A DNA stretch of 64,000 bases, taken from assembly GCA_022225965.2 (NCBI GenBank), contig JAKJXP020000001.1:744001-808000 (forward strand), given 5' to 3'. This DNA comes from Diatrype stigma (taxonomy: Eukaryota > Ascomycota > Sordariomycetes > Xylariales > Diatrypaceae). The notes under the pieces were generated by a model. That model was not told the origin of the DNA and did not search any database. It worked only from the letters and a program-made list of their open reading frames with translations. Both the position numbers and the translations under genes were made by a program. This document shows, piece after piece, positions 11,402-24,150 of the stretch (positions are counted from its first letter, which is position 1; the number at the start of each line of letters is the position of its first letter).

Positions 11402-12605
11402 GATGAATCAGAGGAGACGGCAGTAGCAGCCGAGGCGCAGAGAGATGCGCAAGGTGCTTAAGTAGGTAAGAGGGGGGACCGGGACCCTTTTCGCGTTGCG
11501 TGATGGCTAAGAGAGAAAACGAAGAGGGGGGAAGAGGAAGAAAAGACAAGAGAAAAGAAGAGGAAGGAAGGAAGAGAAGAAAAGAATAGAAGGCCTCTCG
11601 ATCCCAATGATCCTCTCTACTAGCAGAGGGATCGATGACCGGTGCAGGGTAGCTGGGGACGGCGACAACGACGATACGACAAGTTCGGTATGGTATCGAT
11701 AGGTGTGGCAGGTAGGTGTGTACTTAGGTAATGTACTTCGTATGGGGATCTGATATACGGAAAAGATGCTGGCACTGGGGTCTTCAGGTGGTGGCAGTGG
11801 TGGTGTTGGTAGTGGAGACGATGCTGCCCGCTGGTATTTAGTCGTTATTTACAGGTAGGTTACCTGCAGAAGCTGAGGACTTAGTTGGAAGGTACCTGGA
11901 CTGCCTTATGTACGTAGGGATGTCTACTGTAGCTAGGCGTGTATGTACATACCTGGCCAACGAATTAATGGTACCGTTATAGTTAGGCTGGGGTGTATGT
12001 AGTCTGTAGTCTAGTCTTCCAGTAGATGCATTTGTTGAAGAATGAATCCAACCTATTCCCCCAAAAGATATGAAGGGATTCAGTCCCATTTGGTCCCATA
12101 AACAAATATTGGTTTACTAGTGAGATGAGGAAGCCTATGATATGCCTGATGTAGGAGATGGCTCGGCATGCACATGTGTGGGTGATAGCGGGGTCATGGT
12201 GGCCCGATAAGGGATGCGATAACGTTGCGGCTCAAGAGTACCCACCCACCTTTTCAAGGGGGGAGCTCGAGGCAGGAGGAGCTCGAGGCAGGAGGGGGTG
12301 TCTGAATGGCATCATGTCACAGAATAATACGAATTATACAATGACACGGAGTTCATGAGCTCAGGGGCAGGTAAAATGACACGTCAATTCCAAAATAAAC
12401 AAGCAGATTCCTTTCCATCCAATGTACGAATTTGGCTACCGACCAGCTTCTTCGAACGTGCTAAAAAAATATGTGCCAGCTCCTATAAGCCCAGTCAGTC
12501 CCTTGTCTGCCCTTCATCATTATGTACATGTATCGTCCCAACCCACATCAGAACCCCCCCTCCCCCGCCCCTTTCTATCCTGGCCTTCCGTTTCCCCCAT
12601 CTTAT
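11402..12605. other. Intergenic region, CK2 beta promoter and RIC1 3' end
   Basis: No gene is supported. The part next to 11402 is purine-rich (gaagaggaag-type runs, about 11510-11590), likely in the leader or promoter of the CK2 beta gene. A 16-bp unit (agctcgaggcaggagg) is duplicated in tandem at 12264-12295. Confidence 0.5.
12264..12295. repeat. Two exact tandem copies of a 16-bp unit
   Basis: agctcgaggcaggagg occurs twice back to back, about 310 bp beyond the RIC1 stop codon. Confidence 0.9.
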
Positions 12606-15600
12606 CTACACTGGACTTGCCGTCTCAAAGCTGCTGGCATCACTTGCGGACTGTATCTCCGATCCCGCCGATCCCGTGTCAGAGCTCGGTGGTCCCAACC
12701 TCGCAGTAGTACCATTGCCATTGGGGCCGCGCCGCCCAGCAGGCACTCCGAGCCTCGACATGATACCCTCTGTATCCTCCGAGGAGTCGTTCCTAACCCG
12801 TAAATTGACCATCTCGATAGCCTCCCGCAGCGTCTCGCCGCTCTCGTCCATCGCGGCGAGGAAGCGTGCCAGTTCCTTGCAGAGCTCCCAATCCTGCTCT
12901 CGGATTGCTCGAGAGAAGAGTCGGACGGATTGCTCTGACGCCGCGGAGATTTCCTCGAAAGTGTGCAATACCAACAGATAGCCCCCGGCTGTTTTCAGCG
13001 ACCCACGTTGTAAGGATTCCTCGAATAGCTCTTGTACCGGTGGCAAGTAGGCAAAAAGAGTCCTCCATGATCTGACCTCTGTCTTTCTCGTACACCGGAC
13101 CACAATATCGAGATATTGCTTGAACGATGAGAGCAGCCAGAGGACTCTCGGCAATACGGCCTCTTCTGGGGTTGGTGCAGAGTCGACTTCCTCATCAAGT
13201 ACATGATGCAGGAGTATCTCCAATCCGTGCGCAAAATACTCAAGATTCTTATACTGATGCGCCAATTTAAGTGCAGCGCCAGTGTTATTTGCCTTGAGGT
13301 AGAATTGCAATATTTCCGCGATAAATAAATGGGTCTATAAATGTTAGCTGGGTCACCGAGCATGCAACAGTTCATTGCACTTACCCTGATAGAAAAGCGG
13401 AAGTAGGAGAAATTAATGTCCCGTCGTTGTACGAGATCGGGCTCGACCCCTAGCACAATGCCCTTTCCTAGTAGGATAGAGAGCGGATAGAAGTCGACAG
13501 GTATGGAGACCGTTGGGGGAAGCTCTTTTGTCGAGTCATCCGAGGCCGCGTGCAACACGTCCTGAACGTCCGGCCATAACCTCAATTCATTACCTTCAAA
13601 GACCCATAGCGAATTGCGAAGACTCCCCTCTTCAGCCTCTATGGAAAAGTGACCGCTGGACTGATAGGACATATTGACTGAGCTTTGGTCTCTCATGCTA
13701 GTGTAATACTCCACATTGTGAGATATCACACGCATGTCATATTTGAGCTGTCCCTCGTTGTTGAGGGACGGTTGCAGAAGCACAAGCTTCCCATCAACGA
13801 GGAACAGCACAGATGCAAAAGCAACATCGCGTGAAGGATCGCCATCGAGCAACTGGCTCTCTGGTAGGATCCAACTAAGCCCTCTCACCCGCGCTGGTGA
13901 CCTAACGATTCCATGGAAAGCAATCTGGCCTACCTGGACAGGCCGCATTGTACCCGATACGGGTGCAAATATGAAGTGATATAGTAGGTTTTCATAAGTG
14001 TAGACCAGGAGAGAGTCCTCTCCAGAGGGTGTCATCAGAACCACAGGTGCTGGCATTTGTTGTGTGAACATTACCGTTGAGCTATCTAGGGCGGTTTCCC
14101 TCGAATAAAGACGAAGCTCGTACGACCTATTCGCTTCAACTGCCGCAATAAGGATGTGTTGATACCAACACATGCCACCTCTCACCTGAAACTCATTCTC
14201 AGCCGCTTCGTTTGCGAACGTCTTCCACCGGCCACTATTTATGCTGTAGTGAGCTAAACCCCGCCTGCCCGCGACCGCGACGTATCTCCCGTCCGGTGAT
14301 ACGACGGTACACTTTATGGGCCACTGGTTGAGAAGGTAGCTGGACGGTATCCTGGCCGTATGCCATAAGAAAGGTTCCGCGGAGATGCTGGTGAGATCGG
14401 GAAGATCATAACCCCTATATACCATAACACTAGACGAGCTCTGGAGCACGGTGCGGAACAGGTTCGGAGGGCTGTAACAACCAGTAACGGCACTTCGGGC
14501 CATCTCGAGAGACCAAACAGCCTCACTCCGGCGACTAGTCAGGAGTATCTCGCAGGCTCCGCCAAGCCAACAGGCGTCGGTGATGCCTGTCAACCACCCT
14601 TCCTCGTTGGAAGCAGCCAACGCGGGATTTACGCCGAAGCTCTGGCTTGCAGACTTGCCGAATACACTCCATGTAGCCCATCCCTTTTCGTATCCTGAAA
14701 AGAGACAATAGCCGTCGGGGGAGTAACCCAGTGTCGTCAGGGGTCCTGATGTGTTAGGTGTTACGGGGTTTTGGTGAATATGAGAAAATGGAACATTTCC
14801 GGAATAATCCTTTACAGAGTAGACGTGGATGGTGCCATCGGCACAACCAACCGCAATGAGAGAGAACCGGGCGTTTATGACTGCCATAACGGCACGATCT
14901 GCCTCTTTCTTTGGAGAATGAAAGCAATATCCCTTGAATAGCTTTTTGGGGTCGACTTCGCCGTTTCCCTGCCGGGCCACCGAGGTACGTTGAACTGCAT
15001 AGGCTTTCCCCTCGCTAGTGATCCAAGTAGAAAGATTCATCGGCCGGTCATGTGTCATCTCCTTGATCGACGTCCTTTTATCCAGCCAACCCATGCGACT
15101 AACAAGTTCAGTGCTGGTCTGACTGCCGGAGCTGTCGGGGGTCCAGCGGATGCACTGAACCGCAGCGGGCTTTTGCGTGGCTACGACTAATTCATCGTCG
15201 AGGGCGAGGGCACACTCTATGCCCGCGTCCACCTTGATAACCCTACGAAAGCGTACACTGACGTCACGAACACCAGGACCTTCTCCCGGTCCTAACAGTA
15301 TTTGGTCCGGAGCGGAATTCCCAGGACCACCAAAATGGCTTTGCCGTCTCCTCTGAATATTAGAATGATCAGAGAAATGGGGCTTATAAACGCGCGATTC
15401 GGTATCGGTAGCAAGAGAGTAGGTAATCAGGTAGCCCAGACTTGTCTGAAGTACGAAAATGACGGAATCGGGTCTTAAGAGGAGCGCAACATTGGTACCG
15501 TAGGTCTTGATGGAAGCTTCAGATCGGACGACGACGGCTTGGATGACAGTGGGCTACGAGTTTCAGGGGTTCATGTCAGTCTTCAAGTCACAAGATTGCC

Positions 15601-16142
15601 TAGTTACACACGGCGGGAGGAGAGCGGACCTTAGTCTGCCATATCGTCATGGTAGTAGATGTGATTACAGCGAAAAGATGGCCAGTCCTCGACACAGTCA
15701 AAGCAAGGATAGGCTCGCCGATAGGTATGCCAGCAGTGCTGGGATTGGTAATTCCCAAACCAGCGAGGCCTTGTTGTAGACCCTCTGAACTCGCATCATT
15801 GAACTGGTCATGATCGACCGAGTTTACGGCCGGAGTGAGTGGCGTCTTCAAGCCGGGGGTGATGGGAACATCGAGGTTGTGCGCAAACCCCTTCCCGTTG
15901 GAAGACGTGTCGGGTTTTCCTAACAATCTATCATGGACATCGGCATTATCATCGTCACCATCACCATCCTCATCTCCAACACCGTTCTTGGTATCACTCC
16001 CGGTGGAAGCGCCATCATGAGACACGACGACATTAGTAGGGCGATTGGATCGGGCGGAAGCTCGGGGCTTGTTGGTATTGGAGTTGTTCTTGGTATTGGT
16101 GGTTGCCGCATAGATCCTAGGGGTTCCGATGGGCCAGTACAT
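12606..16142 (-). CDS. RIC1: RIC1 homologue, Ypt6/Rab6 guanine-nucleotide exchange complex subunit
   Basis: RIC1 works with RGP1 at the Golgi to activate the Rab GTPase Ypt6 in retrograde endosome-to-Golgi transport. Exons 15630-16142, 13385-15553 and 12606-13334 join in phase to give 1136 aa. The N-terminus starts MYWPIGTPRIYA, the usual RIC1 beginning. It then carries a polar insert of about 100 residues rich in Asn, Ser and Asp, before beta-propeller sequence resumes (PILALTVSRTGHLFAVI, then TIWQTK-PTVIQAVVV across intron 1). Further WD-like blades follow (SLIAVGCADGTIHVYSV, CTVVSPDGRYVAVAGRRG). The C-terminal RIC1 domain lies in the third exon around HLFIAEILQFYLKANNTGAA and HHVLDEE. Intron 1 uses an unusual donor, gtccgc. 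The gene is head to head with THO3, 816 bp apart. The assignment rests on the characteristic N-terminus and C-terminal domain. Confidence 0.9.
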
Positions 16143-16958
16143 GGCTGATGCGATCCCCCGGGACCTTCATTCGCATGGACGAATACGAATGCTCGTGCTC
16201 CTTCTAGTAGATAATGTGCCTAGAAGGTTTGTAAAGAGTTGGCAGTGCTACTAACTTCCCATTTTATCGGTGCAAGGCTTGCATGAAGCACACACTTTAC
16301 GGTAAGATGATAGTAGAATAGTAGAACGGTAAATGGCGAATGACGAATGGCGACGGGCGAATGGTAAAGTGGTAGGTGGTCAGTGGCAGCTGAGTGGTAA
16401 GTGGTAGTGATGGGTAGCTCCAGATGGTCCCGGAGGTTGGATTGGATGGATGGACATTCAGTGTTCTGGACAATCGCTGGACAATCAACTAACGTTAGCT
16501 AATTAGTCCTTCCTTGCAATTGGTCAATTCTGAATTTGGGCACGGCAATAGGTGGGTCTTACTACGTAACTAGTGCTGTTGTGCTAGGTATGTATGGCTG
16601 GCCGTACGTGCCTGCTCAGGATGCGTGTATGTACAATAGGTAGGTTCCAGTTGTAGGACTGAATGGACAGATGGATCATGTGCTTCTTGCTACTATGTAC
16701 AGAGTCTATTTGTCTATTTGCTAACTACATACATTGTATTCGCTACAAAGTCTATAGAGAATAATGAGCAACCTTGAGTAATTGCCTAAACGTAGATGCG
16801 AGTGGTGCATCTTCCACAATAACTTGTAACAAAAACATAACGTATAACAATTATATTCACAGCCTCGAAGCCCGACGCTCGAGTACTTGGTATCAAGACG
16901 GCAGAAAGCAAATTTCGAATTTCGGATATCGACTCTCACTCCGAGTTGCTAGTCGGCG
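16143..16958. promoter_or_regulatory. Divergent promoter region shared by RIC1 and THO3
   Basis: An 816-bp stretch between two start codons facing away from each other, so both promoters must lie within it. It contains no supported gene. A degenerate GAATGGC/GGTAAGTGG-type simple-sequence patch lies at about 16310-16410. I could not identify a specific factor-binding site. Confidence 0.6.
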
Positions 16959-18465
16959 ATGGCACGTCTACCAGCAAAGACCTCGGTCTCGCCTGAGAAG
17001 TTCAAGTCCATGTTCCCTACTCTAAAACCAACCATCTACTCCGATCCGAGCATTAGCAAGGCTGTCAACAAGTAAGTCTCTGTTTTCCTTTCCAGTCATC
17101 GATATTATTTACGTTTACGCTGTTGCTGTCCACCTTGCATGTGATGCTCGCTAAAGCCCAGCTCTGGATCGACAACTAACGATACATTTCCAGCATCCGT
17201 TCCATCGCATGGAACCCCCTGGGAACCTGGATTGCTACTGGTTGTGCCGACAGGACCCTTCGCGTTTGTATGTGCATCGATTCCTTTCCGAGTTATGCCC
17301 TAGAGACGACCGTCTGACCGTGCCGTATCTCAGGGAATGTCGACAAGCCAAACGTAAACCAGTCGACAGGACTGAAGGGACATGCCGCACCCATTGAGAA
17401 AGTTGCCTTCAATCCGGTCAAGGAACTGGAGTTATGTAGTGTGAGTAGTGATGGTACGGTCAAGTTCTGGGATGTCAAGACCAAGAGCCTTCTCAACGAA
17501 GTCAAGGGACTGGGCGAGGCCTTCACCCTAGCTTGGTCTCCCGACGGCGAGTATGTCATCGTTGGAAACAAGGTATGCACCGAGCCCTCTTTCTGTTTTC
17601 TATCACTAGCTTATTCCCCAATCAGGAGGACAAGCTCTTTGTGCTATCGCCAAACCAAGATACCCCATTATCCTCGCACCAGCAGTCTATGCAAACCAAT
17701 AACATTGCTTTCTGCTGGAGTGGGCAGAGGATCTTCGCCACCACGGGAGAGGGCAAGACGAGAATATTATCATTTCCAGATTTCGAGCCAGCCTACCGGT
17801 TTGATTATAAGGAAGGGCCAGATTCAGAGTTCATGCTCAGCGGGCACACCTCGTCATGCACATCGACCGAAGTTCATCCTGGCAACAGATATGTAGCCAC
17901 TGGAGGGACAGACTCGTTGATTTGCCTGTGGGAGACGGTAGAGTGGAATTGCCAGAGAACCATAACGAAGATGACTGGTCCGGTCAGAAGTCTTAGTATG
18001 CCCCCATCCACCAAACATGGTCTAACCTCAATGCTCATCAGAATTATAGGTTTTTCTTGGGATGGCTTATATATCGTTGGCGGCAGCGACGAAGGTGAGT
18101 CAGCCTCGACACGCTTTAAAACCCCATAGTAGGGTAGCTTGCTAACTTGCACAGAACCCGGATTAGAGATAAGTTGTTCAGAGACAGGGGAACATCTGTG
18201 TACTTATAAGACTATCACAGTGAGTAGTTTCCAGTCTTGCCTCTCGGCCCCCTTTGGCCTGATTGACGTGCATTATCTCTATACTACACCTAAATGCAGC
18301 TACCACGAAGAGCCTTTGATGGCTTCGGTATGCTACTAAATTGTCTACTAACGACTCATATCGCAGGCGTGCCCAGTGGTGGCTTGGGCTCCAAACCGAT
18401 ATGCACTTGCTTATACAGAGTCCGGCACTCTTCGAATAATAGGGGCAAGCGCTGGGGGGAAGTAG
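16959..18465 (+). CDS. THO complex subunit 3 (THOC3/TEX1-like WD40 protein)
   Basis: WD40-repeat component of the THO/TREX complex, which couples transcription to mRNA packaging and nuclear export. Seven exons (16959-17071, 17194-17267, 17334-17572, 17626-17995, 18050-18094, 18155-18219, 18367-18465) stay in phase and give 334 aa, the usual size. The joins restore continuous family sequence: KAVNNIRSIAWNPLGTWIATG, TLRVWNVD, then SSDGTVKFWDVK, AFTLAWSPDGEYV, STEVHPGNRYVATGGTDSLI, SFSWDGLYIVGGSDEE and ACPVVAWAPNRYALAY. Each is a WD blade, with GH-type and WD-type dipeptides visible. The start is the first ATG in the frame that leads into PEKFKSMFP. Another WD40 protein of similar build is possible, but the order and content of blades match THOC3 best. 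Confidence 0.9.
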
Positions 18466-20193
18466 AATGAGGAACCAGCAACTGCTCTTTCAGAAGCTAA
18501 ATGATTTCGTGATGACGTTACTGCTGATGTATAGATACCGAAAGGCGATGTCCCGTTTTGACAGTATTATACCAGGAAGCTGAATAGGGCAATCCAGAGT
18601 TGAGGGGTTGATTACGATGGCATCTGAAGAGCCGGCTAGGCTTCGCTGGAGATGACTTTGGCTTCGTCTACAATGCATGTCCCCCTTATCTGAAATAGGC
18701 TATAATAGTTTTGCTTAAGCATACCTTGCAGCAGTCGCTTGCATTTTGAAGTATCCAACTTTTTGATAATTGTTGGTAACTGATACGTTTCCATATATTG
18801 AGCGTGGTTGAGGGAAACCGGTCTCTTTCGTTTTGGCACCTTTGTCCCAATGGTGTATCCTACAGATTCCTTACCCGTAGTCATGGAATGATGGACTAAC
18901 CGGGGGACTCTTACGTACATCCATATGCTCTTTCACCCCTGAGATTTCAATGTTCTCTTGCACATTAGTAGGAAGAATGCGGAATTTTCCTTGTACTGAC
19001 TGCATGGGTGTTTTAGCAGAGTCTGGATTGCTAAGCATCGCGGATGCATTATTGGGGCGGAAAGAATAGGGACCTTAGCCACTGGTCTGCAACACTGCAA
19101 CATGCCCCCGGTCCCCCACTATATGCTTACCTAACTACCTACCTAGGTACCTACCTACAGAGGCACATGCATGATGCATCCCAAGCACCCATGATCCATC
19201 CATCCATACGAGTATGTATGTATGTATGTAGAAGTCAGTCAGTCACTTCAGGTCAGGCGGAACTGACTTATGTATTATTATTACCTTGGCGTTCTCAGCT
19301 GTACTTATCTCGCACCTGCCCACTCGCATCACGTCTTACGTACTTACTACCAAGGTTCTACTCTCATGTAAGGTGGCAGGGGTGGTGCCTAGTGTTGTAG
19401 TAAGTTTTGTTTCGAGCATTCTCTCACCTCTAATTATCTTCATATTCTCATATTTTCATAGTTCTTCGCAAAACTCACAAGGTTCTCTGCAATAAGTCAA
19501 CTTGAATGACAAATATAAACACATCCCAAAAATCATATAGTGGCCTCACACCGTGTTGATCTCCCTATACCTCGGTAGTGACTTTCCGAGTCATGGCCAC
19601 CTAACAAACAGCCCGAGATAGCGTATCCTTCGTACATTCCAGCGTTCCATCGGGCTATGAACATGCTGGTCGGTTAAGATGATCTTACAAATCCGCATCT
19701 GCCTGCCTATCTACTAGTATCTGCCTTCCAAACAGCATTGGCTCAGCAGCTCTGGCCAATGCGAAACAAAATACCACCTACACTCGCCCGTAACCAGAAA
19801 GATCCGCAGCCCTAGCTGAACCTGCTGTCCGCCCTGGGTGTCTCCGTGTCTACGGGTCTAGTGACTCTTTACTTGGACTATCATATAGCCTCTAAGTCAG
19901 GAGTCTAGCTTTTGGGCCTTCTCAAACTAATAGTAGCACCTCTTCACCCCCCTCCACCTCGCTCTTGGCTAGCGATGCTAAGCGGCCGCTGTATCTTTAT
20001 CCCCGCGCCTATATCCAGCCTATACCCATCCTATCAGTGTATATTACGACACCAGGCAACAGGCAGATACGACGGACGACCTGTCAAGAGATTAGCGCTA
20101 ACACCTGACTAATAAACGACGACGCTTCATATCCCACCGATACCAAAGCAAATCACGACGACAGCAACAGATCCCGTGTTCAACAGGGTAACC
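18466..20193. other. Intergenic region upstream of the Zn2Cys6 factor
   Basis: No gene is supported. The region includes a run of acctacctaggtacctacc (about 19136-19155) with one copy of the TACCTAGGTA palindrome, and a short (gtat) run near 19211-19230. The part near 20194 is probably the leader and promoter of the transcription factor. Confidence 0.5.
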
Positions 20194-23100
20194 ATGTCGC
20201 CCCCCGGCGCTGAGCCTTCCACTTCGGCCGCGGCGCATGAGTCTGTGTCGCCGGGTTCTGACGACAATCTGACGGCTGATCACCATGCGACGGCCGCGGC
20301 TTCGGGCAGCTCCAACGCCAATGTTCCTAAGCCAAAGCGTCTGGCATGTACCATCTGCAGAAAAAGAAAACTTCGTTGTGACGGTGTCAAACCAAGCTGT
20401 AGTACTTGCACAAGGTTAGGACACTCGTGTGCCTACGATGAAGTTAGGAGGAAAAGCGGCCCCAAAAGGGGCTACGTCAAGGCCTTGGAGGAGCGACTAA
20501 GTGAGTAGAACATGTTTCGAGGGCAGAAGGCTCATGGATGAGAGTGAGGTTAAGCAGTGAGGACGATAGCAGCAAAGAGGGACCGAGCGATAGGCTGACC
20601 TTCGTCTTTCTCTCTTAGAACAAGTCGAAACGCTCCTGAAAACCCAAGAGCCAGCAGGAAATGCCAACGTTAGCATCCCCAAGACGTCCACAGTGACTTT
20701 CGAGCAACCGCAGAATACGGGCGCCTCAGCCAACATCAACGTCACAACCCCAAATATCGCACTCCCTGCTAGTCGCGGCATGGATCAGTGGCGCCCCAAT
20801 GCCGAATCGCCCCAGAATAGCAGTAGCAACGATTTCAACGCTACGGCGGCGGCCACGGCGGCGGCTAACACAGCTGACGGCGGCATGGACGACTTCTCGT
20901 TCAATGGCAATATATCGATGGGGATCAATATGGACAACAGCTTCACTTGGGAAATGATAGGTCTCGGGCTAGAAGAGCCTCTTCCTCCTCAAGACACTAT
21001 AGACGAGCTGTAAGTCATACCATAAGTCCGGCCCTCTTCAGTTGACTCACGAGGTTACAGACATCAGATATTCTTCGAAAAAATCCACCCGTCGATACCA
21101 ATGATCCATAAATACCGTTATTTAGCAGCTATGAATTTGTGAGTTTTCTTACTCGCTTGCCACTCCTTGCCTTCATCATGGCCTACCAATCTTGGGCCGG
21201 TCATGTCTAACCCACCTGGAAGGGCACCGAACCAGCGACCGCCAGTTGCGCTCCGTTATGCCATCTGGACTCTAGCTTGCACCATCACGGAGAAGTACGT
21301 AGATCTCAAAGAGCTCTTTTATCAACGTGCGCGTAAGTATGTTGAGGCAGACTATATAAAGGGGTATGGAGAGCACCTGATTTCTGTTGCTCATGCCCAA
21401 ACCCATTCGCTGCTGGCATCGTATGAGTTCAAGATGATGTATTTCCCCAGGGCTTGGCAAAGCACCGGTTCGGCTGCGCGCCTTGGGCAGATGTGAGTAC
21501 AACGAAAAGCTCGCATGTTGCTCTGTGAGACCTAACGATGTACTAGGATTGGGCTGCACAGGCTAGATCGCACCGGCTTAGAGGTCAAGCAGTGCCTTCC
21601 CCCTGCTCGCGACTGGACGGAGAAGGAAGAGAGGCGGCGGACGTTCTGGATGGCCTTTTGTATGGACCGATACGCAAGCATTGGAACTGGTTGGCCTATG
21701 ACCATCGATGAGAGAGACATCATGACAAACTTACCCGCGTCCGAGGACGCGTTCGAGATGAGTCGACCCGAACAGACCCAGACTCTGTCCGATTCGATGA
21801 CTCCAGCTGGAGTCGCTAAACTGTCCCCTTTTGGCAGTATCGTGTTGATGGCTTGTTTGTTTGGCCGCAACCTTATTCACCTTCACCGTCCTGATGTAGA
21901 TGACCGTGATCATGACCTCAACGGCGAGTTCTGGAAACGCCACAGGAACATGGACAACATTTTGCTGAACACATCGCTTTGCCTTCCAAACCACCTCAAA
22001 CTCCCCACTGGGCTGAGTAATCCTAATATCGTGTTCACTAATATGAACATACATACCTCGACAATATGTCTTCATCAAGCAGCTATCTTCAAAGCGGACA
22101 AGAATAGGCTCCCATCCTCAGTCAGTGCAGAGAGCAAAGTCCGTTGCATTACGGCAGCGAATGAGATCGCTAGCATTATGAGAATGGTGTCTCATATGGA
22201 TCTGTCGACCGTAAGTCGTTCAAGGCGAAAGAACATGAGCTGCAAATACTAACACGTCAATATCCAGATGAATCCATTCATATCATTCTGTCTCTATGTA
22301 TCTGCCAGAGTATTTGTTCAATATCTCAAGAGCAGGCCAGACGATAGCCAAACAGCCGATTCGTTACGATTCCTTCTTGCTGCTATGAATGCGCTGAAGA
22401 GGAAAAACCCCTTGACTGAGTCATTCTTAGTCCAGCTCGATGTCGACTTGGAGGCATTGGGGATGAGGATCCCCAAACTCAAGTCGGCATTTCCGCGCAG
22501 CAGCGACGACGTGGGTTCCCGCTTGATTAGCGTAAGTCAGCTCGAGCACTAATGATTTGACAGTCACAAGATACAAGGCCTCCCTATCTGCGCAAACCGA
22601 AACCCACCGATTGTGGTCTTGCAAACCCACAGGGCGGCGGTCCTATTATGTACCGAAACGAGTGTAATTTCATGAAAATGCCGGGGGATGATGGCAATGT
22701 GGCAAACGCTCCCGACCTCGTCAATAACGATGAGCAAAATCAACTGGGTACCCAGCAGCGGCAGAAGCAGCAGCAAGGCCGCTCGAACGACTTCCTCGGC
22801 CAACAAGACTGGATGCCGGAAGACCAACGGCTGCCGAACCAGGATCGCGGCTGCAGGGGCAGCGGCGCCCTAGCCGACGGTAACATGATGATCCCTCCAG
22901 ACATATATAGTGCAGCATCGGCGTCGAGGGGATTTATGGATAGCAGCAGCGGCGAGGCGAACGACTTGTCGGGTTCGCCCAACACGGACGGGGTCTCGAA
23001 CCGGCCGACACCGAATTCCAGCACCACAGCGTCGGACCACCGCCAGACCGGAACGGCGGCTTCGGGGAATACACCTTTTGACGCCAGCCCGAGGGTCCAG

Positions 23101-23349
23101 GCCGAAATGGACGCCGCGACGGCGGCCGCGGCTGCGTCGGGCTTCTTCCCCGATTCCATGTCCGGCGGCTTCAGTTTAGGGGGCGGCAGTGGCGGCGGCG
23201 GAGCGGGACTGACGCCCGGCAGCGACTTCAACATTGTGAACGGGTGGAATCAGCAGACGATGACGCCGGTGGCAGAGGGGATGTTACGACATTTAATGGA
23301 TATGCCAATGGACTCGATGGATCTTTCCGGATGGGATTCAAATGCTTAG
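20194..23349 (+). CDS. Zn2Cys6 transcription factor with fungal-specific transcription factor domain
   Basis: Nuclear DNA-binding regulator of the Gal4-type binuclear zinc cluster class. Seven exons (20194-20500, 20619-21009, 21061-21138, 21223-21492, 21547-22210, 22268-22531, 22564-23349) join in phase to give 919 aa. The zinc cluster is at residues 52-79 with spacing C-x2-C-x6-C-x6-C-x2-C-x6-C. A linker with RRKSGPKRGYVKALEERL follows, then a predicted dimerising helix (KQVETLLKTQ). The fungal_trans domain covers about 235-560, with IHPSIPMIHKYRYLAAMN and the hallmark RRRTFWMAFCMDRYASIGTGWP. The C-terminal third is low-complexity (Gln, Asn, Gly, Ser and Ala runs) and ends in a hydrophobic/acidic segment that could activate transcription. 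Its target genes cannot be read from the sequence. The RRKSGPKRGYVK linker is shared by several regulators, so no specific name is given. The last intron (22532-22563, 32 nt) is very short, and that junction is the least certain. Confidence 0.88.
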
Positions 23350-24150
23350 TTGGTTTATGACTACGATCGGGTCGATTCATCCATCACGATCACTTGGTAA
23401 CACGGAAAACGACCTTCCCAGTGCCGGCTTAACGTATAAGTTTCAGCACCGGCGTATAGGTTATACGAGGATTAATCAGCTGTCAAGCCGTATCAGGACA
23501 GCTGCATAAGGAACAATCCCGAGGCGGCGCATGGAGTAGAATTTGTTGATACAGCGTTGACTTCATCAATGACAACAAGGCGGGCGCAGATCTGGAGGCT
23601 CTCTCACCTTGCCTATCGATATATAGGGTTATATATGTATATTCTTTTACATGTACGATGAGGCATACGATGATGCCCAAAGAGATGAGATTGACTGGGC
23701 TTGGTTGCCAGCCGAGAGAAGTGATATATGCCCACTCAACTCATACGAATGATGAGATATTACAGAGCAAAGTCTACTGAAAATCTGCAATTCCTCAGCC
23801 GAAGTGTATAGGTACATGAATAGGTGTACGGAGACACTCTTGAAGGGTAGTATACTTCAGATGTTCTACTCAACTCCATGAAAGAAGAAGAGGACTTAGT
23901 TACTACATTGGCGCCAAGCCTACCGAGACGTTTCTTATTTAGATCCAGTCGACTATACGTACAGGAAAAGGCAGATAAAGCAAAGGGGCAGGGACGGGAG
24001 ATAACAGGTCACTCTGAGGATTGATCATAAAGGCGGTTACCTTAGGTATGGAAAGACACCCATATCAACAGCATGGAGGCACAAGGAAATCAAGATTCAT
24101 CTAACATCTATCAACAAAGGATCCATCCATCCATCGATTCGTTCAATCAA
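23350..24150. other. Intergenic region between convergent genes
   Basis: 3' ends of the transcription factor and the phosphate transporter face each other here. No gene or repeat is supported. Confidence 0.5.
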
